From Musa acuminata AAA Group (Eukaryota > Streptophyta > Magnoliopsida > Zingiberales > Musaceae), in the NCBI RefSeq assembly GCF_036884655.1, contig NC_088331.1, positions 17,913,501 to 17,977,500 on the forward strand: a stretch of 64,000 nucleotides of DNA. The letters run 5' to 3'. This document shows, piece after piece, positions 47,681 through 58,256 of this stretch; the first letter of the stretch is position 1, and every line of letters begins with the position of its first letter. Made by a program: the position numbers and the translations under genes. The notes below the pieces were generated by a model that was not told the origin of the DNA, searched no databases, and worked only from the letters and a program-made list of their open reading frames with translations.

Positions 47681-48798
47681 CACCTGGGATTCGAGGGATC
47701 TACGCTACAAAGGTCGCATTGTGCTTATACCTGACTCCCCTTACATCGCAATCATCTTGCATGAAATGCACTCTATACGTTCAGCAGGGCACTCTGAATT
47801 CCTAAGAACCTACAAAAGAGCGAAGCAATATTTTTATTGGAGAGGGATGAAAAAAATTATTGCTGAATATGTGGCACAATGTGATGTATGTCAACAGCAC
47901 AAGGGTGAAACTGTGGCAAATCCAGGGAAGTTACAACCACTACCCATACCAGACTCAGTGTGGACGGACATCTCCATGGACTTCATTGAAGGGTTGCCAT
48001 CTTCTAAAGGTAAAAGCACGATTCTCGTAGTGGTTGATCGACTTACGAAATATGCTCATTTTTGTGCTGTGAAAAATCCCTACACTACTGCTAGTATTGC
48101 CCAAATTTTAATAGAAAATATTGTTAAACTACATGGGATGCCAAGGTCCATCGTAAGTGATCGTGACAGGATCTTCACTAGTAAATTTTGGACCGAGTAA
48201 TTTCAGTTACAAGGCACCAAACTCAAGATGAGCACAGCGTTTCATCCACAAACTGACGGCCAAACAGAGGTGGTAAATAGGTGCTTAGAGACGTACCTCC
48301 GGTGTTTCTCTAGCGACCGACCAAAAGAGTGGGCGAAATGGCTTCCCTGGGCCGAATGATGGTATAATACTACATATCATTCATCTACAAAATGTGCCCC
48401 TTATGAAGCATTGTATGGTCGACCAGCCCTTGTGATTCCAAAGTATGTAATTGGCTCGGCCAAGGTAGATCGGGTTGACCAAGAATTGATTGATAGGGAC
48501 AAACTCTTACAACTGTTAAAAGATAATCTCTCTACCGCTCAAGCCAGAATGAAGTAGCAAGTCGAGACACGACGAAGTGAAAGAGAATTTTCAATGGGAG
48601 ATTGGGTTTATCTTCGCCTACAACCATACAAGCAACTCTCTATCAACACTCGAGCCTCCATGAAGCTCTCCCCACGTTTTTATGGGCCCTATCAGATCAT
48701 AGAGCGTATTGGAGCCGTGGCGTACAGACTTAAATTACTTAAGGATGCCAAAATTCATCATGTCTTCCATGTATCATGCCTAAAGCCCAAGTTGGGAA
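47681..48798 (+). pseudogene. Reina-Y integrase
   Basis: Resumes exactly where 46084 stopped. The zinc-binding domain (H-H-C-C; ILHEMHSIRSAGH, CDVCQQHK) precedes the catalytic core: DFIEGLP, VSDRDRIF and [11 protein letters not shown] keep the D, D and E positions. Stops at about 48198, 48356 and 48556. The C-terminal part reads SPRFYGPYQIIERIGAVAYRL and HHVFHVSCLKPKLG, a GPY/F module typical of chromoviruses. Angela-2 inserted directly after this at 48799; the chromodomain continues at 57567. Confidence 0.9.
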
Positions 48799-50295
48799 TG
48801 CTAGTCATAAGTGCCCAGCAAGCCAATCACGTGAGTGATGGCACGTGTGACTTGATACAGAATCTTTTTGCTTATTATATTTTGGCATATATCACTTTAT
48901 AACTATTGCATAAATGCATATATATTGTGATGTCCTTGGATTTGTGCAATGGGAATCGGATCGTGATGAGATCACGATAATGAGATCGATTCACCTTTAA
49001 ACACATATCCTAAATAATCCCGGTCATAGGTTACTCGAGAGGGACATCGTGATAACCGGAGAGACTGGTGTGCTGTATACCCGTCCATATGATGGATGCA
49101 GCTGGTCTCATAGCTGCTCGTGTAGGGACACTAGGGATACAGTACAGGTGCTCATTGGAGAATGAGTTCACTGATTGATCCGCTTACGGAATGCTGGATG
49201 GTTGATGATGCCTTATTGTCAGACAACGATTCCGTAGTCCTAGTGGTGTATCTGGTTCTTAGACTTGAGACACCAAGGATGTCCTGTATGAGTGCTCCAC
49301 TCTTTGATACCAGACTTATAGGTTTGGTTGTTCCCAGATCTAGTACAGCTGGTCATTGGGAGTGGTAGTCGACCTTACGAGGACTATTGAGTGTCCATAG
49401 AGGATCATCCTCTCTCGGTATCATGAGAGGAATATCCCATGTGTTCTTGCTCAGACAAATCCCTGGCCAGGGTCATTCGGGTTGAGAGAGAAAGAGTTCT
49501 CCGGGAGAATCCGATTAGAGCGAGACTCGAGTAGAAACCGTATGGGTCTGACAGCACCATGCTCGATATACGGTCTCTGGGATATTAGATGGATGAGGGA
49601 CTATAGGTACATGGTAACTGAGGACAGACAGGTCCAATGGATTGGATTCCCCTGTATCGTCTGGGGACTACGGCGTAGTGGCCTAGTACTTCCATAGTCG
49701 ATGAGTCGAGTGAATTATTACAGAGATAATAATTCACTGAGTTAGAAGGAGTTCTGACAGGTATGACTCACGGCCAGCTCGATATTGGGCCTAGAGGGTC
49801 ACACACATATGGTAGGCATTGCGATGAGTAGAGGTTCGGATATGAGATATCCGACGGAGCCCTTGTCTTATTGGATGTAGATCCAATACCCACTAGGGAA
49901 AGGACCCATTAGGGTTTTGACACGGGATCTCTATAAATAGGAGGGATTCACAGCCTCATAGGCTAGAGTCTTTGCTTGCCTTTCCTATTCTCCTCTCCCT
50001 CTCCCCCTCAGAGTAGGCCTGGAGTTTTGAGGAGCGTCGTCGCAACCCTGCTGTGTGGATCACCGCTAGAGAGGAGGACGCTTGACCTCCTTCACCCTCT
50101 CCTAAGGATCTGCAAGGAAACAGGGATATACGATCTCCCTAGGTAACACAATCTTTATACGCAGTTTTGTGTTTTTCAACGGATTTTGCGCACCAATCTT
50201 CGCACGACGATGAACATCTTTTTGGGAATCGGGGATTTTTGTTTTCTTGTTCTTCCGCTGCGCATATGATGTTGCCCCCCTATGATTTCCCAACA
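48799..50295 (+). mobile_element. Angela-2 5' LTR (1,497 bp)
   Basis: TGCTAGTCATAAG to GATTTCCCAACA, preceded by TSD GGGAA (48794-48798). TATAAATA at 49932-49939. A perfect inverted repeat at 49709-49738 (arms AGTGAATTATTA and TAATAATTCACT, loop CAGAGA) lies about 200 bp upstream of the TATA box and is present in all Angela LTRs of the window. Identical in length to the 3' LTR, with about five substitutions seen. Confidence 0.95.
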
Positions 50296-50296
50296 G

Positions 50297-50308
50297 TGGT
50301 ATCAGAGC
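50297..50308 (+). other. Primer-binding site, Met-tRNA type (Angela-2)
   Basis: TGGTATCAGAGC, one base after the LTR. Confidence 0.92.
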
Positions 50309-52163
50309 CAGGTTGTTCGTGCGAATGATTGGTTTTTGAACTGCGTGTGTTGTGTTTAGGAAGAATATTGACGTCAAAATCGTTGACGCAAAAGCAAGGA
50401 AGGGCAGCAACAGTTGCTGCCCTCGATCTGCATGCCTGCAGCCAGCCGCAGCCGCAGCCAGGCAGCACAGCGCCGGCGCATGCGCAAGCGCTGTGCCTGC
50501 AGCAGCCGGCCGGCGGTCTGCTTGCAGCAGGCTTGCGGCCGGCGGGGCTGGCAGCCCGCTCGGTAGAAGCGCCTGCGGCCACTGAGCCCGCGGGCAGAGG
50601 CGCCGCGGGGCAGCAGCGCGGGCTGAGGCACCGCAGGGCAGCGGCGCCTGTGGCCGCTGCTCCCACGGGCAAAAACCCCGCAGGGGCGGCCGCCAGCGAG
50701 ACAGCACCACCTGCGGGCGCGGACTCGCGGGCAGAACCGCCCGCGGAGGCGGCGGCACCCACCTGCAGCGGCAGCGACCCCAGCGGGCGTGCCACCTGCA
50801 GGCGAGGGCAGTGCCCTCGCCCTCGCCGCACAGGCCGCCGCCAGCAGGGTGGCGGCGGCGGCGGCGCAGCAGCAAAGGGGAGAAGGGCATTAGGGTTTTC
50901 TGGGCAAAAAGACAGTTTTGCCCCCTCGGAATTTGAGAAATTCCAGTTTCTGTCTTTTGTCCAAATTACGAAAATACCCTTAGGAATTGAGAAATTCCCT
51001 ATATATCCCTGATTTCAGAAAATATTAATTAATTAAAAAGTTTAGTTGATTATTATTTTTATTATTATCTAGTAGTCCTACATGATGATGATTATTTATA
51101 CATGTGATGTATGATGAGTGGACGGATGATCATGGACCGTGTGATGTGTGTACTTGTGATTATTATTATTGAGGTCTGCGAACCTCCATTATATTTCTCG
51201 TTTATTGTCGGGCCTGCGTGCCTATGATTAAGTTGTAATCACATGAGGAGGCGCAGCGGGAGCGTGGATGCCACAGCGGGACTCACGAGACGGACGATCG
51301 TGTTGCATGGAGATGCATCAAGATGTCGACGAAACCGACGAGGACGAGATGGACGATCACAGGGCATGGAGATGCACCGTTGCACACATAGATCTTGATG
51401 TGAGTGATTAGGCCTACTGGCTCGGGCCTAATCATATTAGGTTGTGGTCCATGATCATCTGGTGTGATTGCTTATACACATACTAGATATGTATATATAT
51501 TTGCATGCGATGTAGATATATATTAAATATGTATATGTGTGACATGTCATATTAGGAGACCTAATCATAGAAACATCTATCGATAATATTAAGTCGGTAA
51601 ACGTGAGGCAATTAGATTGACCCACGTGGCCTTCCATCGTTATGAGTAGGAACCGAATCCCGGTGTAGGTTGAGTTGGTCGAGTCCCTCGAGACTCACCT
51701 ATATCGCGATTCGCTATCTTGCTTACGACATAGAGATGTCACCGGTGACCTGAGGGCATGATATGCTTGGTCGAGTCCCTCGAGGGTATATCATCAAATC
51801 AGACTCATCTTGTAACGAAGGTGTTGACTTAACCGAGCATCATGGTTGGTCGAGTCCCTCGAGGCCATGGTGATTCGGAGGCCGAACAGGACGGGAATCA
51901 CAAGGAGTTGTGATCGGCAAGAGTTGTCTACCTTTTAGGCTTAGTGTGATTGGTCGAGTCCCTCGAGGTTACACTAAGACGCTGATTGGATCCTGATCCC
52001 CACTAGAAGTCTGCCGGAGACTTCCGTTTCACGTGCTGAGGGTGTCGCGTGACTCGTTAGTAAAATAGTGGGAGCATATTAAGATAGAAGTCCATATCTT
52101 GATAGTTTATTTCTTGCAAAATCTGCATGTTATTCATTTTTGCTACATCTTTATTTTCAGAAA
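50309..52163 (+). other. Angela-2 long structured leader
   Basis: 1.85 kb of untranslated leader. 50400-50890 is strongly GC-rich, with GCAGC/GCCGC runs; 51000-51120 is AT-rich. From 51640 to 52030 it is packed with inverted repeats: four hairpins sharing TTGGTCGAGTCCCTCGAG (51675, 51767, 51845, 51950), the palindrome GTCACCGGTGAC (51738-51749), a 7-bp stem with GGAG loop (51897-51914, outer arms GCCG/CGGC), and AAGTCT-GCCGG-AGACTT (52007-52023). Frames in the GC-rich part are not conserved with Angela-1. Confidence 0.85.
51670..51994 (+). other. Four serial hairpins with shared apex, unique stems
   Basis: Each copy of TTGGTCGAGTCCCTCGAGG folds as TCGAG-TCC-CTCGA. The flanks pair differently each time: AGGTTGAGT with ACTCACCT (bulged T), GATATGC with GTATATC (one G-U), CATCATGG with CCATGGTG (one G-U), and CTTAGTGT with ACACTAAG. 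A TTGG/GG internal loop is kept, slightly reduced in the first. Function unknown; packaging or dimerisation in the leader RNA is plausible. Confidence 0.75.
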
Positions 52164-52526
52164 ATGTCGCTTTCAAATCCCTTACGTGGCATACTTGATG
52201 TCAACCGCCTCACTGGTCCAAATTATACGGATTGGCTCCGTAACTTGAGAATTGTTCTCACAGCGGAGAAAATCGTGTACGTCCTTGATACAGTGATGCC
52301 TACGCCCGTAGAAGGGGCAAGCGAGGATGAGATCGCTCGCTACGTGAAGTACATTGATGACTCCACTCTTGCTCAGTGCTATATGTTGGGCTCTATGACT
52401 CCAGAGTTACAGAGACAACATGAAAAGATGGATGCCAGATCCATTCTCCTACATGTCCGTAAATTGTTTGAGGAACAGGGAAGGACTCAACGATATGAGA
52501 TATCCAAGAGCCTTTTTCCGCGCTAG
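52164..52526 (+). pseudogene. Angela-2 gag, N-terminal part before frameshift
   Basis: The ATG at 52164 is the natural gag start: Angela-1 aligns from the same codon, mutated there. The protein starts [20 protein letters not shown], followed by an Angela-type gag domain ([38 protein letters not shown]). A run of five T at 52513-52517, against four in Angela-1, shifts the frame and the ORF ends at 52526. The rest of gag continues in the next frame. This is the only frame break in the first two thirds of the polyprotein. A sequencing or assembly error in the homopolymer is possible. Confidence 0.88.
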
Positions 52527-55500
52527 GATGACTGAGGGGACATCGGTTCAGAACCATGTCCTAAAGATGATTGAGTGGATAGAGAAACTCACAAGTCTAG
52601 GAATGGTCCTAGAAGATAACTTGTGTGTGAACATTGTGCTTCAGTCCCTACCAGATTCCTTTTCACAGTTCATAATGAACTTTAATATGAACAAGCTTGA
52701 GGTGACTCTCCCAGAGCTCCTCAATATGTTGAGGGAGGCAGAGAGTACTATTAAGAAAGAGAAGCCAGTTCTCTACATTGGTGAGACCAGAAAGAAAAGG
52801 AAAGCAGAAAGGTCCCTTAAGAAGGGAAAGGGCAAGGGCAAACAAGGTAAAGCAAAGGTTGCTAAGAAAGACCCAACAAAGGACAAAGGCCAGTGCTTCC
52901 ACTGTGGTAAAGATGGGCACTGGAAGAGAAACTGCAAAGAGTACCTTGCAGAAAGGGCGAAACAAAAGCTTGATGAAGCTTCAGGTACATTCATGATCAG
53001 TCTCCATTTGTCAGACTCTTATGATAACACATGGGTATTAGATACCGGTAGTGCTTATCATATATGCAATTCGTTGCAGGTTCTGGCAAGGCCTAGGAGA
53101 CTAGAGAGAGGCGAGATGGACCTCAAGATGGGTAATGGAGCAAAAGTTGCTGTATTAGCTGTTGGCGAGGTCGCCCTACATCTGCCTAGTGGAGCTTTTA
53201 TTGCATTAGATGCATGTTATTTTGTTCCTTCTATTATCAAAAACATTATCTCCATTTCATGTTTAACAGTTAGTGGATATAAATTTGTTTTTGAGAACAA
53301 TGGTTGTTCGATATTATTAGATGATAAGATCATCACGAAAGGAACATTGCATAATGGTTTATTTATGTTAGACACCACTCCACATATCATGAATATAAAT
53401 GTGTCCAAAAGGAAACGAGATGAGTTGAACAATGCATACCTATGGCATTGTAGGCTAGGTCACATCCATGAAAGAATGATTCAAAAGTTGCTAAATAATG
53501 GATATCTAGATCCATTCGACTATGTGTCATATGTAACTTGTGAGCCTTGCATTCGTGGAAAACTGATCAACTCTCCATTTAGTGGAATTGGAGAGAGAGC
53601 CACTGAGTTGTTGGAACTCATACATAGTGATGTATGTGGACCCATGTCAACTCATGCCATTGGAGGTTACTCCTACTTCATTACATTTACTGATGATTTC
53701 TCAAGGTATGGATATGTGTACTTAATGAAGTACAAGTCCGAGGCCTTTGAGAAATTCAGAGAGTATAAGAATGAGGTGGAGAACCATACTGGAAAGAGTA
53801 TCAAAACTCTTCGATCAGATCGAGGAGGTGAGTACTTAAGTACAGAGTTTACTCAGTTCCTCAAGGACCATGGGATATTATCCCAATGGACACCTCCTTA
53901 TACACCTCAGCTCAATGGTGTCTCTGAAAGGAGAAATCGTACATTATTAGATATGGTACGGTCCATGATGAGTTTCGCTGACCTACCCATCTCATTCTGG
54001 GGATATGCCCTAGAAACCGCAGCTTACCTTCTGAACAGAGTTCCAACTAAGTCGGTGGTGTCTACACCATATGAGATATGGAAAGGGAAGAAGCCTGATC
54101 TTAAGGTTGTTAAGATTTGGGGCTGCTCTGCCCATGTTAAAAGACACAACCCCGATAAGTTAGAATCAAGGACAGGGCGATGTAAATTTGTGGGATACCC
54201 CAAGGAAACTTGTGGGTATTACTTCTATCATCTCGAGGACCAAAAGGTCTTTGTAGCTAAGAGAGCAGTGTTCCTTGAGAAGGAACACATTCTTGGCGGA
54301 GACAGTGGGAGAATGATAGAGTTGAGCGAAGTTAGGGAACCAAGCTCAAGCACCACTCTACAGCCCGAGTCTGTTCAGGTATCTAATACACAAGTTTCAA
54401 CTTTACGCAGGTCTGATAGAGTATCCCATCCTCCTGAGAGATATGTGGGACATATTAGAGCAGAGGATGTAGAGGATATTGATCCTCAGACCTACGAGGA
54501 GGCTATTATGAGTATAGACTCCGGGAAGTGGCAAGAAGCCATGAATTCTGAGATGGATTCTATGTACTCCAATAAAGTTTGGAACCTAGTTGATGCGCCC
54601 GAAGGTATTGTACCCATCGGTTGCAAGTGGATCTTTAAGAAAAAGATCGGAGTAGATGGAAAGGTAGAGACCTATAAAGCAAGGCTAGTGGCTAAGGGGT
54701 ATCGTCAAAGGCAAGGTGTTGACTACGACGAAACTTTCTCACCCGTAGCAATGCTAAAATCCATCAGAATTCTATTGGCTATTGCAGCATACTATGATTA
54801 TGAGATCTGGCAGATGGATGTGAAAACCGCATTCCTCAACGGGAACCTCGAGGAGGAGGTGTATATGATGCAACCTAAGAGATTCGTGTCCAAGAACTGC
54901 CCAGAGAAGGTGTGTAGGTTGCTTAGATCCATTTATGGACTAAAGCAAGCTTCCCGAAGTTGGAACATAAGATTTGATGAGGCAATCAGATCTTATGACT
55001 TCGTTAAGAACGAAGATGAGCCTTGTGTATACAGAAAGGTAAGTGGGAGCGCTATTAGCTTTTTGGTGTTATATGTGGATGACATCCTCATCATTGGGAA
55101 TGACATAGGAATGCTATCCACAGTAAAGGCTTGGTTATCTAGACACTTCTCCATGAAGGACTTAGGAGAAGCATCTTATATCTTGGGGATTAGAATCTAT
55201 AGAGATAGATCCAAAAGGATGCTTGGCTTGTCCCAGTCCAGGTACATAGAAACTATTGTCAAAAGGTTTGGCATGGAAAATTCCAAGAGAGGTCTCATAC
55301 CGATGAGACATGGGATATCGCTTTCTACGAGTATGTCCCCAAAGACTCCAGAAGAAAGGGCGAACATGGATATGATACCTTATGCCACAGCAATAGGGTC
55401 TATCATGTATGCCATGCTATGTACTAGGCCTGATATAGCGCATGCTCTGAGTGTCACGAGCAGGTATCAGGCGGATCCAGGCTTGGAGCACTGGAAAGCA

Positions 55501-55956
55501 GTAAAGTGTATCCTTAAGTACTTGAGAAGGACTAAGGATCTTTTACTAGTATATGGAGGTAATAGCCTTAAGGTTGAAGGCTACACTGACTCAAGTTTTC
55601 AGTCTGATGTCGATGATAGCAAGTCGAATTCAGGGTATGTGTACACCTTGAATGGAGGAGCAGTGTGCAGGAAGAGTTCCAAGCAAGATACCACTGCTGA
55701 CTCGACCACAGAGGCGGAGTACATTGCTGCATTAGATGCAGCAAAGGAGGGAGTCTGGGTGAAGAAGTTCATCACAGATTTGGGAGTCGATACAGATAGC
55801 GACAAGTCGACTTCCTTATATTGCGACAACTATGGGGTGATTACTCAAATAAGGGAACCCGGGTCTTATCAGAAGTGTTCTGAGGAGGTTCCAACTTATA
55901 AGAGAGATCGTAACCCGAGGAGATGTAGCAGTGGAAAGAGTTCCATCCGAAGATAA
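52518..55956 (+). CDS. Angela-2 Gag (C-terminal)-Pol polyprotein
   Basis: One uninterrupted frame of about 1,145 codons, open from 52420 and homologous to gag from about 52518. In order: gag C-terminus ending in basic [10 protein letters not shown]; zinc knuckle [14 protein letters not shown] (52894-52935); aspartic protease DTGSAYH (53041); integrase HHCC (53440-53560) and core with HSDVCGP (D at 53629), RSDRGGEY (D at 53818), NGVSERRNR (E at 53926); RT with [10 protein letters not shown] and YVDD (55072-55083); RNase H with GYTDSSF, STTEAEY and YCDN. Catalytic residues are all present. The C-terminus runs out of the expected frame after REPGSYQK: the family's usual tail is found in another frame to about 56049. 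Angela-1 has the same break. Gag identity supports the Angela lineage. It can be made only if the upstream frameshift is bypassed. Confidence 0.92.
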
Positions 55957-56053
55957 CATTGCAGATCCACTGACAAAGCCGTTGTCTCAGATTGTCTTTG
56001 AGCGTCACAGGGGTCTGATGGGGATCAGACACATAGGTGATTGGCATTAGGTC

Positions 56054-56064
56054 AAGTGGGAGAT
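56054..56064 (+). other. Polypurine tract of Angela-2
   Basis: AAGTGGGAGAT abuts the 3' LTR start at 56065. Confidence 0.88.
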
Positions 56065-57561
56065 TGCTAGTCATAAGTGCCCAGCAAGCCAATCACGTGA
56101 GTGATGGCACGTGTGACTTGATACAGAATCTTTTTGCTTATTATATTTTGGCGTATATCACTTTATAACTATTGCATAAATGCATATATATTGTGATGTC
56201 CTTGGATTTGTGCAATGGGAATCGGATCGTGATGAGATCACGATAATGAGATCGATTCACCTTTAAACACATATCCTAAATAATCCCGGTCATAGGTTAC
56301 TCGAGAGGGACATCGTGATAACCGGAGAGACTGGTGTGCTGTATACCCGTCCATATGATGGATGCAGCTGGTCTCATAGCTGCTCGTGTAGGGACACTAG
56401 GGATACAGTACAGGTGCTCATTGGAGAATGAGTTCACTGATTGATCCGCTTACGGAATGCTGGATGGTTGATGATGCCTTATTGTCAGACAACGATTCCG
56501 TAGTCCTAGTGGTGTATCTGGTTCTTAGACTTGAGACACCAAGGATGTCCTGTATGAGTGCTCCACTCTTTGATACCAGACTTATATGTTTGGCTGTTCC
56601 CAGATCTAGTACAGCTGGTCATTGGGAGTGGTAGTCGACCTTACGAGGACTATTGAGTGTCCATAGAGGATCATCCTCTCTCGGTATCATGAGAGGAATA
56701 TCCCATGTGTTCTTGCTCAGACAAATCCCTGGCCAGGGTCATTCGGGTTGAGAGAGAAAGAGTTCTCCGGGAGAATCCGATTAGAGCGAGACTCGAGTAG
56801 AAACCGTATGGGTCTGACAGCACCATGCTCGATATACGGTCTCTGGGATATTAGATGGATGAGGGACTATAGGTACATGGTAACTGAGGACAGACAGGTC
56901 CAATGGATTGGATTCCCCTGTATCGTCTGGGGACTACGGCGTAGTGGCCTAGTACTTCCGTAGTCGATGAGTCGAGTGAATTATTACAGAGATAATAATT
57001 CACTGAGTTAGAAGGAGTTCTGACAGGTATGACTCACGGCCAGCTCGATATTGGGCCTAGAGGGTCACACACATATGGTAGGCATTGCGATGAGTAGAGG
57101 TTCGGATATGAGATATCCGACGGAGCCCTTGTCTTATTGGATGTAGATCCAATACCCACTAGGGAAAGGACCCATTAGGGTTTTGACACGGGATCTCTAT
57201 AAATAGGAGGGATTCACAGCCTCATAGGCTAGAGTCTTTGCTTGCCTTTCCTATTCTCCTCTCCCTCTCCCCCTCAGAGTAGGCCTGGAGTTTTGAGGAG
57301 CGTCGTCGCAACCCTGCTGTGTGGATCACCGCTAGAGAGGAGGACGCTTGACCTCCTTCACCCTCTCCTAAGGATCTGCAAGGAAACAGGGATATACGAT
57401 CTCCCTAGGTAACACAATCTTTATACGCAGTTTTGTGTTTTTCAGCGGATTTTGCGCACCAATCTTCGCACGACGATGAACATCTTTTTGGGAATCGGGG
57501 ATTTTTGTTTTCTTGTTCTTCCGCTGCGCATATGATGTTGCCCCCCTATGATTTCCCAACA
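56065..57561 (+). mobile_element. Angela-2 3' LTR (1,497 bp)
   Basis: Matches the 5' LTR; TATAAATA at 57198-57205. Followed by GGGAA at 57562-57566, completing the TSD. The element spans 48799-57561 (8,763 bp), a typical Angela size. Confidence 0.95.
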
Positions 57562-57566
57562 GGGAA

Positions 57567-57803
57567 AACACGAGTCACCCTATATCCAACTGCCCAACAC
57601 AATTGAGGATGGAGTTATTCAAGCCCAACCATAAGCCATCCTCGATCGTAGGATCATGATACGTCGTCGACATCCCTCTACTGAAGTAATAGTGCATTGG
57701 AATAATCTACCACTTGAAGACGCCACATGGGAACCATATGAGGAGCTGAAGACCCGGTTCCCTGAGTTCATGGAATCTCAGCCTTGAGGACAAGGCTGAT
57801 TTG
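57567..57803 (+). pseudogene. Reina-Y chromodomain tail
   Basis: Resumes the Reina-Y frame after Angela-2. HWNNLPLEDATWEPYEEL at about 57690-57750 is the conserved core of a retrotransposon chromodomain, the module thought to steer integration by reading histone marks. One stop lies upstream near 57632. The frame ends at TGA 57786. Confidence 0.85.
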
Positions 57804-57816
57804 AAGAGGGTGGGTC
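57804..57816 (+). other. Polypurine tract of Reina-Y
   Basis: The G/A-rich stretch GAAGAGGGTGGGTC (imperfect) lies immediately before the LTR. Confidence 0.65.
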
Positions 57817-58256
57817 TGTTAGGACTCTAGCTAGGAGAGTCCTAATTGAGAGGGATATTTTGTTGGGACTCTATTAGGACTCTAGCTAGGAGAGCACTAA
57901 TTGAGAGGGATATTCTGTTAGGACTCTAGCTAGGAGAGTCCTAATTGAGAGGGACATTCATGTAGGAGGTTTTTTCTTAGAGAAGAATTAGGAGTTGTAA
58001 GGGAATATGAGTCTTGAGTATGAGTCCTATTAGGAGTTGGTTAGAAGTAATAGTCTTAAGTAGGAGTCCTATTATGAGTTAGGGTTTATAAGCCCTATAA
58101 ATAGCCATGTATTCCTTCTCTTTTGATAAGCAATAGATGAATCTTTTCTGCAGCCTTTGAGTAGCAACTTGGAGGGAGGAACCCCTATAGAGTTCCAAGG
58201 AGGCCGATCCCCTAAAGAGATCAACCCCAAGTTTAGAATCTGCAAGGGTTCTAACA
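57817..58256 (+). mobile_element. Reina-Y 3' LTR (440 bp)
   Basis: Starts TGTTAGGACTC and ends GGTTCTAACA, giving perfect 6-bp terminal inverted repeats (TGTTAG/CTAACA). Three direct repeats of about 45 bp containing GACTCTAGCTAGGAGAG fill 57817-57960. TATAAATA is at 58096-58103. The short LTR fits the Reina lineage. Sirevirus gag starts right after it, so ATTTC at 58257-58261 is the presumed TSD. Confidence 0.88.

Noticed and set aside
50329..51012. 227-codon Ala-rich frame after the Angela-2 PBS
   Set aside because: Lies in the GC-rich leader; the Angela-1 counterpart is not colinear, and no domain is recognisable.
51675..51967. Hairpin apex GGTCGAGTCCC considered as a tRNA T-arm or tRNA-derived repeat
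   Set aside because: There is no adjacent anticodon or acceptor stem, and the motif is self-complementary in a way T-arms are not.
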